From contig JAFCMP010000127.1 in the NCBI GenBank assembly GCA_017506865.1, positions 124,001 to 188,000 on the forward strand: a DNA stretch of 64,000 nucleotides. Reading direction: 5' to 3'. Every line of letters starts with the position of its first letter. Within the stretch, counting starts at the first letter, position 1. Positions 12,701 through 21,700 of this stretch are shown here, piece after piece. Under the pieces are notes generated by a model. The model was not told where the DNA came from. It ran no database searches and saw only the letters and a program-made list of their open reading frames with translations. A program made the position numbers and the translations under genes. The stretch is from Tribonema minus (lineage: Eukaryota; Sar; Xanthophyceae; Tribonematales; Tribonemataceae).

Positions 12701-15700
12701 GCCCTGGCCACCGCAGCTGTGTGTCGGTCGGTGGCGGCGGCCAGGGCGGCGGTGGCAGTGCTCCGCTGGCGTGCCAGGCGCGCCTTGAGCGCCCGTTTCG
12801 CGCCCTGTTTTTGGTCAGTGCACAAGATGTCAGGCGTGGACAAGTCAACGGGGTGAGTGTGCAAGTAATGACGGCAGCAGTCGAGTCAAGGGGGGACTAG
12901 TGCATACTATATATTTCCACTCGTGCTGCTGCGTGAACAATATGGCAGGCATATATTATTGGCGGCCAGGGCGGCAGTGGGAGCGCTCCGCTGCTGTGCC
13001 AGGCGCGCCTTGAGCGCCCGCTTCGCGCCCTGATTTCGTCAGTGCACGAGATGTCAGGCGTGTACAAGACAAGATGATGAGCGCACGAGTGTTGCCGGCA
13101 GCAGTTGAGGGGGGGGACTAGTGCACAGATATTTCCCTTGGTGCTGCGGAAAACAAGATGTCCGGCAAAAACAAGTCATAAGGTAAGTGCGTAAGCACTG
13201 GCGGCAGCAGTTGAGGTGGCAGTTATGAACATGTTCCCCTCATTGCCGATGCAGCTATAGTGTAGCGTTCATGTGTTGATGAAGGGGACGCTCACCCCTG
13301 CACAGGCACCTGAGTGTGTGACTCAGTGAGAAAGAGCCATGTGCGAAAGAAACCTCACCGATACTGTCATGCAAAAATAGCGCACATAGATCGGAAGTAC
13401 GAGAAGATCCTCAGCGTTGCTGAACAGGAACCCATGTAGTGACGGAGAGTTCAAGTAGGTCCAAAACTGTCTGTCTTCACGAAGTCCTGCTACATTTTGG
13501 TACCTTGTATCAGATCATGCACCCATGAGTGGGGAAACAAAGATCAATGTTTACATTGCCACTCCCATTCATGTTCACTTGCCGCTGCGGAGACATGCTA
13601 CATGTTACCTGCCCCAGAGGCGAACGCTTCAAGCAGAGGAAGGCAATGCATACGTTATAAGCACTTCAACAGAGAAGTAAGAACCGCCGGGGGGGCACTG
13701 TGTGAGCTCACCTCAGCGTGTGCAGCGGCGAGGCGGTGCTCAACCTGCATCAAGGAGTCGTCGAACGCGGCCACCAGAGCGCGTGCCGCCGCCGCACCTT
13801 GCAGTGACATTGACCCTGCGCATGGCGGGAACGACGCGACCATTTCAGTTTTTGTCGATACTGACCGTACTTGCTCTGTGGTGTGAGCGCTGCTTAGAGA
13901 GAGCCTCCTTGGTACGAGCCTGATGCCGCATGCTGCGACCATGCAGTGCAACGAGCACCGAGAGCTCTGAGCAGCAAGTGAGGGATGCAGCACCCGGCAG
14001 TGATGTGATTGTCTAGTTGTGCAGCGCTTGCTGAGCGATGCAGTGTACAGATACACTCTGACCTAGTGTGTAGCAAGCATATGTCCTGATGGCTGGTGTC
14101 ACCAGCAAAAGCACGACGTGCACGCCCATGGGTAAACCTAACCTCGGATGGTCGTCGGAGACTTCGCGCGCATGAAAGCACACATCGAGCAGACAAACCC
14201 CTCTCCTGGTTGCCATCATGCAGTCATCACCACCATACATATGCTCACAGTGGGAGTAAGGGCAAACTGCTTTGAGCGCTGCTGTAGAGGCCACTGCGCT
14301 GCCAACTGCAATGCACTCAGAGCATAGCTTGCAACGCGCACTCCCGCTGTCTCACAACTCACCGCCACATCGTACAGCAGCCTCGGCAGCGGCGGCCGCC
14401 GCCTGCGCCGTCGCCAAAGCGGCCGAAGCGGAAGCATCGCCGCTGACGCCGCCGAGCAGTGTCTTGGCGATCGAGAGTTCGTGTCGGTCCGCGGCGGCGG
14501 TCAGGGCGGTGGTGGCAGCGCTCCGCTCTCTGGCCAGGCGCGCGTTGCTGATCTTGACGACACGCTGAGCCATCTCGCGCGCAGACTCCACACTGAGGGA
14601 GGGAAAGTGGGGGGGGGGGGGGAGGAGGGGGCAGGATGAGTTGGTGGTGAGGGCTGGGTACGTCAATACACAAGAGTTGAAGTTGGGATTGGCACATCAA
14701 CAAGTGTGTCTGCTATGCTGCCACTACAAGTATGTCGCGCAGCTAAGCAGTGTTGCGGCAGCGCTCAACAAGTGGCAATGCCGTCCCTTACGATACATGT
14801 GGAGTGCGCAAAGAGCCGAAGTCGCTGCTGATCAGCACTCAAAAGTGAGTGCTGCTTAGCCCTGCTGAGAGCTGCTCTGGTGGCCACGGCATGTATGCAC
14901 TCAAGATTTGTTTTGTGATGCGGCACGGGATGCTCTGCGCAAATAACTCATCTAGCACACCCAGCACACGGCCAGTGACCACCCAACTACCCTCATTATG
15001 CTCATCACCAGTGCTCAGCAGCTCACCGTGCAGCGGCATTCTCTAAGGCAGCCACCCCCTCAGCGGCGCCGCCGTCGTCCGCGCCTGTCATGACGGCCGC
15101 CAGCGGGCGCGCAAGCAGCTGGCGCGCTGTGCCCAGGGACGCAGCCGCGGCGCCAATCGCAGTCTCCGTCTGCATCAGCATCATGTCAAAGGGTAAGAGT
15201 CGTGCTCGTCATTCTGTTCAAAAAGAGGGCACGTTGATGTTCTCTCATGTGAGCACCGCAAGACACAAACATGTTGAGCGAACAGTGGCACACATAGCGC
15301 ATTTGACAGGTTCAGGTCTGAGCGCGTTGCAACAGGGCGCACAAAGAGGCATCGCACTTAGGCTGTTGGCAAGGAGCAACTTGAAGGCTGTGCATGCAGA
15401 TGTTGCTAAACCCATGATTCCACAAACAGCCAGCGTAAGTTAGGACCGAGGTAAATGAGACCTCTTGAGCGCAAGGTGACGACTGCACTCTGTTTGCAGT
15501 GGGAAATAAAAATCCAGTGGCACCAAATTCAGGCATGGTGCACTTGTGGGAGGTAGGGTTTGGGCAAGAATGAGGGCAAGCATCAAGCCCCAGGAGAGGC
15601 ATGGTGCACTGGCAGAAGCGTTTGAACACAGAGGCGCACCCACTTACTACAAACATGAAAAGCGCGCATTACCCACTGCACGCTCAGAATACGACTCACG

Positions 15701-18700
15701 TCTGTCTCCTCGTCGCCCAGCAGATCGGCGCGTGAGAACGAAGCTCGTGCAGCGTCCAGCAACTCGGCGAAAGCGCGCAGGCGAGCGTCAACGGCGGCAC
15801 GGCGCTGCGGGATGACAGCAGCGCTCAGCCGCGTGTCCTCCAGCACGCGCTCGACGCCGTCCACCTGCGCAGAGACGAGGGGGGTTATCATTGGTTACTT
15901 GATGGCTGCTGCAGGCAGCAGTGGGCAGTATCTGATGAGTAGCTAAGGCAGCAGCGCTCAGCCGCATGTCTTCCAGCACGCGCTCGACGTCGTCCACCTG
16001 CGCATAATGGTGAGCAAAGCGCAGCGAGGGGGGGTCAGGTCAGCATAAGAGTCGCCGTATGGCTGCTGTAGGCGTGTACCTCTGACAAATTAGGTTTTTC
16101 TGTGAACTGGTTGCAGTTCACCCAGCGCACGCATGCAAACAACGCGTGTCCGTGGTGAGCGTACGCACTTCTGAGCGCTGCCGCATTGAACCGCGCAGCG
16201 AGGGCTCCGACTTATCTCACAAAAGCATGCGCTGTAAGTGTAAGGTATGCCTACCCCATGCAACCTACATACCTTGACGGCGGCGTCCAGCGTCAAGGCG
16301 CGCAGCGTCTGGGTGTTGCTGCAGTCGCGCAGGCAACGGCGGGCCTCGGCGATGGCGCCGAGCGCTGCTGCAAGGGGCGCTTCAGCCAGGGCGTGCTGCG
16401 CCTCAGCCGTTGCTGGCTCATGCGCAGCGGAATGCGGCACCTGCGCAAATGAAAGAAAGAAATGGAAAAAAAAATCAGGTCCTTCTCTCAAATGGCGATG
16501 ATGAGCTGCAAGTTCGAAGCAGGGCGATATGGTGTAGTTTTACACAGTCGCATGGGGTTCTTTGGTGGTCAACAGGTAGCACTTGCGCGTTTATGCAAGG
16601 GGCCCAGATGACTTTGCGAGCCTGCTTTGGTGCAAAGCGCTGATTTAATGTTGCGCAGAACAGCCCCCATGTGCTAGCCTCCAAACCCCCTGTCAGCGGT
16701 CATCACCTACCGTGTTGCAGCAGACGCCCGAGACGGCGTGCCTACATGCGGCTTTTCTGTGTCACATTGATGCATGCCCCGTTCGTTCAGCTCATACGGC
16801 AGCACATGAAAACGAATCAAAAGATCGTAGAGCTCTAAAGCACAAATTTGCTGCAATAAAACTGCACAAGGGTAAGGGTTTGAGCCTCACCAGCTTGAGG
16901 CGAAACGCCAGCCAGCTGAGCATCCTGTCGTCAACGGCCGCCATCCTGCTACGCGTTACAACCAGGAAGAGGCACAATCGTGAGAAAATGCAGTAAAACT
17001 AGAATCAAGTTGGGATAAGTCACAATCAGGTACTTGGGTAGCGAGTTGGTGTAAGCTTAGGCTAAGTTATATTAACGCTGCATGACAGCATTCATTGTGT
17101 GCAGTCATATTGAAGCAGAATGTGCACAAAGGGGCCAATCATTTGCCGACAAATGCCATAAGTCCAATCATGAATGACCGCATCCTGTACTGAGAGCATT
17201 CTAGGTCGGGCTGCGCCTTGTGGTTGTTTGAAACATGTTTACTTCACGCATGCATCTATCAATGTCAAATATCATACGCTCACCGTGTGACATTAAGGGT
17301 GAAACATGCGCTGGAGCGTGCAGAGTGCGCCGCATTATCGTATCCATGAGCAGGCGGCGTGCCCTACACCTGAGTGCACTTTGCAGATGCCGATGCGTTT
17401 AACGTACAAAGTTCAGGCCGCCAAGATTACAGCGCTGCCGTTGGCTTGTTGACGTGTTTCATGCCGCGCTTTACTCACCTGTGCGCCACAAGCACGACGC
17501 TTTGCGCAGTCACTTGTGCAACTCAAGTGGCATTAAGGTTAAGATTACGGTTTGCGCATGCGCTACACGTAGCATGCGTGAGCACAGTCGCTCACCTGCT
17601 GAAGGTCCCGCGCTTGTGACGCACGGCCATGGCGAGCTCGTGCTGCGCCATCCCTGTGGCGCGCGCCGCTGCCTGCATGTCTTCAAGAATGGCACCGGGG
17701 GCCATTACGACCTCCGAACCGTCGCTGCGGGGGACCGCGTCGCTTATGCCGCGGCGCGCTGCCTCCAGGGCTGCGCGCGCGTTGTGGATGGCATCAAGCA
17801 GCACGACGTCCTCTGTGACGCGCTCGTGCGCCATCCTGGGAGCAACAAGGTCATGGGACGACACGCAGCATTGGTTGAAGCTGAAGTTTACCACCAGCGG
17901 TCATGGGTACGTATGTGCCCTCTGCATGCATGTGCACCAGAAAACTTCACTGTTGAAGTACATATATCGTGCCTCCACCATGTACAGCGCCGTGCAGTTG
18001 CACTGTTGGCAGCGACGTGGACACAACAGAGTCGTGCTAATTGGGCGTTGAGTCGCGCTGCGACACAACAAGAGAGCAGATTTCTGTTACGGATGCAGGC
18101 ACGGAGAACAGGCACCAGTGTCTTGACGGTACGCGCCGCAGATGCTCTGCGACAGCGTAGCGTATGCGCTGCGACCTAACCCTATCCCTAACCTCAACCC
18201 TAAGCTCACCCTAAATCTAACCCTCATGCTAACCCTAATCCAAGCCCCGGCCCTAACACTCATCCTAGCCCTAGCCCCAACCCTAATGCGCTTTGTCGCC
18301 GCGTGCCAGTGTATTCACAGTGCGCGCTTCAAATGCTTTGTGATGGCGTCACGTGCAAGTGCGCTGTGACCCTAACTCGGACCCAAACCCTAACCCTAAT
18401 CATAATTCTAGCCCCTAATCCTAAGTCAAGCCCCACCCCGTACCCTAACACTAACCCTAATACTAACCGTAGCGCGCTCAGCCTCCGAGCGCGTCAGTGT
18501 CTCCACGGTGCGCATCGCAGATGGCGTATCGTGCGAGTGCGTTGTGATCCTAAACCTAACTTATATCTAACCCTAACCCTAGTCCTAGTCCTAAGCTTGC
18601 CCTACCCCCAGATTCAAGACCCAACCCCTAACGTTTTAACATCTAGACCTCGTCGTAACCTAACCCCTGATGCGCTCAGCCTCCGGAGGTGCCAGTGTCA

Positions 18701-21700
18701 TGACAGCACATGCCGCAGACGCTTCGCACCGTGCGTCCAGGGTGTCGCCAACAGTGCCAGCATAGCGCCTGCATTTCCGTTCGCGCAGTCACTCCTGCTG
18801 CTGGGCGCTGCCGTTGCAAGGTCTACTACTCCTCAGTCACTAAATGATTACTTGAAACAACACATACCATATGCTGAGGGCACTGATATGTAACTAATGA
18901 TGACGGGCGCACCTGGCCTCCACCTTCGCCAGCGCATCGGCAGGAGGTATCATGCGCGAGAGCTTCTCCTGCAGCTCGCGGCTTTGTTTCACAACACGCC
19001 CTCGCTCGGCGGCGATGGCCTTGTGCACCTCTTGCGCGGCGCCGAGGGCGGAGTTGGCGGCCTCGTTGAAGGCCCTGAAGTCTTCGGCCTGCCAGCGCTC
19101 AGCAGCAAAAGTCAGATGCACGTGAATGTCAGGTGCAAACGGGGACCTGTGGTGCCCACGGTCAGGGGTCGGCCAGGATCTGAACAGGTACTTATTGAGG
19201 TATGTAGGTATGCTCGTATATGGCAGTGCTCAATGACCATCCTCTGCAGTGAGCGGCCACAGCCTGCTTCGCCAGCGTAATGTGGCCTGGCAATGGCCTT
19301 CTTGTTGAAGTTGCCAAAGCACATGCTACAGTTGTGGGTGCTCAGCCGTTGCAGTACAGCGCGCGCTTCAGTGCGCAGAAAAGCCTGTCGGCGGCATATC
19401 ATTGTATATATATATATATTTCAAGAAGTATATTCTCTAAGTACTTCATATATATATCGCCTGTTGATGGGCCTGAGGTGGGAGCACAAAGTGTCGCTGT
19501 GCGCCCTTTATCCTCTGGCGGCCTGGGGGTCAGTCACTGACCCCCAACTCCAGCCTTGACCGTAATCCTGGTCTACATAGAGCCCTGACTGTAACCCTGG
19601 CCTCGAACTCACCCCAGCCAGAGCCCCCGGTTTCATCAGTGCGTTGCAGCAGCGAGCCGTGTCTCACTCGCTGGCGAGCCACAGCAAGCTTAGAGGCCCA
19701 GCCTGCAGGACTTATAAATTGCACTGTCAGTTGCTCGTAAACAGTAGGGGTCCACATTATGTGCCATGTTGAAGCTCCATCAACTTAACCCTTAACCCTA
19801 ACCCTAACCCTAACCCTAACTTCAATCGGTGTCTCAATAGCAGCAGCGCTCACCTCCTCCGCCGCGCGCGCCTCGGTGACCATGAACTTGTAGGTGTGGA
19901 CGTGACCAGTCACTGCGTCACGGCCCTGCACACCGGCCGTGCTGGCTTCGTCGAGCGCTGCCTCCACGTTCAGTTCCGCCTCGCGCAGCTTCCTGCGGCC
20001 CGGCTCCAGCCGCTGCTGCACCGCCAGCCTGCACAACGGCAGCGGAAGCAGAGCAGATGCGGGTGAACATGGGTCGTGCGGATGTTGCGCCCCGTTGTGC
20101 TCCTGGCCACAGGCGTAATATGAGGCTGTAAGTCAACTTGAAGATTTCGACAGGCACATGCAATGCTCATAGCCTTGTGCGGCAGAAGTTTTCATTTTGC
20201 CCGCTCAAGCCAGTGCTTGGCATGCCTCCCCTCACCTGTCACGTTCCCGCTTGCGCTCCACAGCCGCCTCAAACTGCGCCGACGCATGTTCGGCCTTCGC
20301 GCACGCGAGCTCAACGGCCGCGGCGACCTCCTCGGTGTCCAGGTCGACGTTGAGCTCCACTGCAATGCGCGCCAATGTGATGGAGACCTCAACTTCCTTC
20401 AGTTCAGAGCGTCGACAAGCAGCTCATCCCTCTTCACCCCAGCGGCGGCGATCCTGCAGGCAGCGATGTAAGGCGCACAACGGTCGCAAGCACGTGGTGA
20501 AGTTGGAGTTGTGCACGTAGTAAATGTGAAGTTGCGTCAAGGGCGCAGATGCGTCTGGGCTCAACCGTGCACAGAGCAGCAGTTTCCTGGAGCGAAGTTC
20601 AAATACCTGCTCAGCTGATAGCAGAGGGGAGGCGGCATCGGTCGTCACGCGAATCTCCGCCGGTTCTGGAAAATACATGTGCAAACGCTCTGAGAAGTAG
20701 GCTGAGATATGCAGGCGCAACACCTGGAACCACCTTCATCCACTTCTGTAGCACAAAATCGCCGGCATCAGCAGACACGTGCTTGTAAGAGCACAACGCC
20801 CTGAAGCACATACTCTGTGTCAGTACCCCCCCCCCCCCTGAACTGGTAGCAGCGCTCAACCCCCCCAATGTACTGCAAGCTTTGCATCTCTCGAAGCAAT
20901 ACCCGCAGCTCACAACCTCGAACCCCAGCACACCGCGCAAAGAGAACCGAGCCCTATCCGTGAGTCAACGTACGTGGGCGTCAGCGCCGTGACGGAGGCT
21001 TCGGCGGTCCGCAGGCGCGCCCACAGCGGCTGCTGAGCGATGCCGCGGTGCTGAACCGTGCCCTCGGCCTTGGCGGCAGCGTACCGCAAGGTTTGCATCT
21101 CTCAAAGCGATAACGGCAACTCACAACCTCGAAGCCCAATACACCACACATCAAGTTAAGCACTGCGAGTCAACGTACCTGAGCGTCAGCGCTGCGACGG
21201 CGGCTTCGGCGGTCTGCAGGCGCGCCCACAGCGGCTGCTGAGCGATGCCGCGGCGTTGAGCCGTGCCCTTGGCCTCGGCGGCAATGTACCGCAAGCTCTA
21301 CATCTCTCGAAGCGACGACGTCAACTTACAACCTCGAAATTCAACACACCATACATCACATTAAGCACTGCGAGTCAACGTATCTGGGCGTCAGCGCTGT
21401 GACGGAGGCTTCGGCGGTCCGCAGGCGCGCCCACAGCGGCTGCTGAGCGGTGACGCGGTGCTGAGCCGTGCCTTCGGCCTTGGCGGCAGCGTACCGCAAG
21501 ATTTGCATCTCTCAAAGCGATAACGGCAACTCACAACCTCGAAGCTCAATACACTACACATCAAGTTAAGCACTGCGAGTCAACGTACTTGGGCGTCAGC
21601 GCAATGACGGAGGCTTTGGCGGTCCGCAGGCGCGCCCACAGCGGCTGCTGAGCGATGCTGCGGCGCTGAGCCGTGCCCTCGGTCTCGGCGGCAATGACCT

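Noticed and set aside
20424..20723. Minus-strand segment near 20620-20680 (EPAEIRVTTDAASPLLSAEQ) as a definite exon of the giant gene
   Set aside because: It has plausible splice sites but its phases do not join the exons at 21589 and 20359, so it is left as a candidate only.
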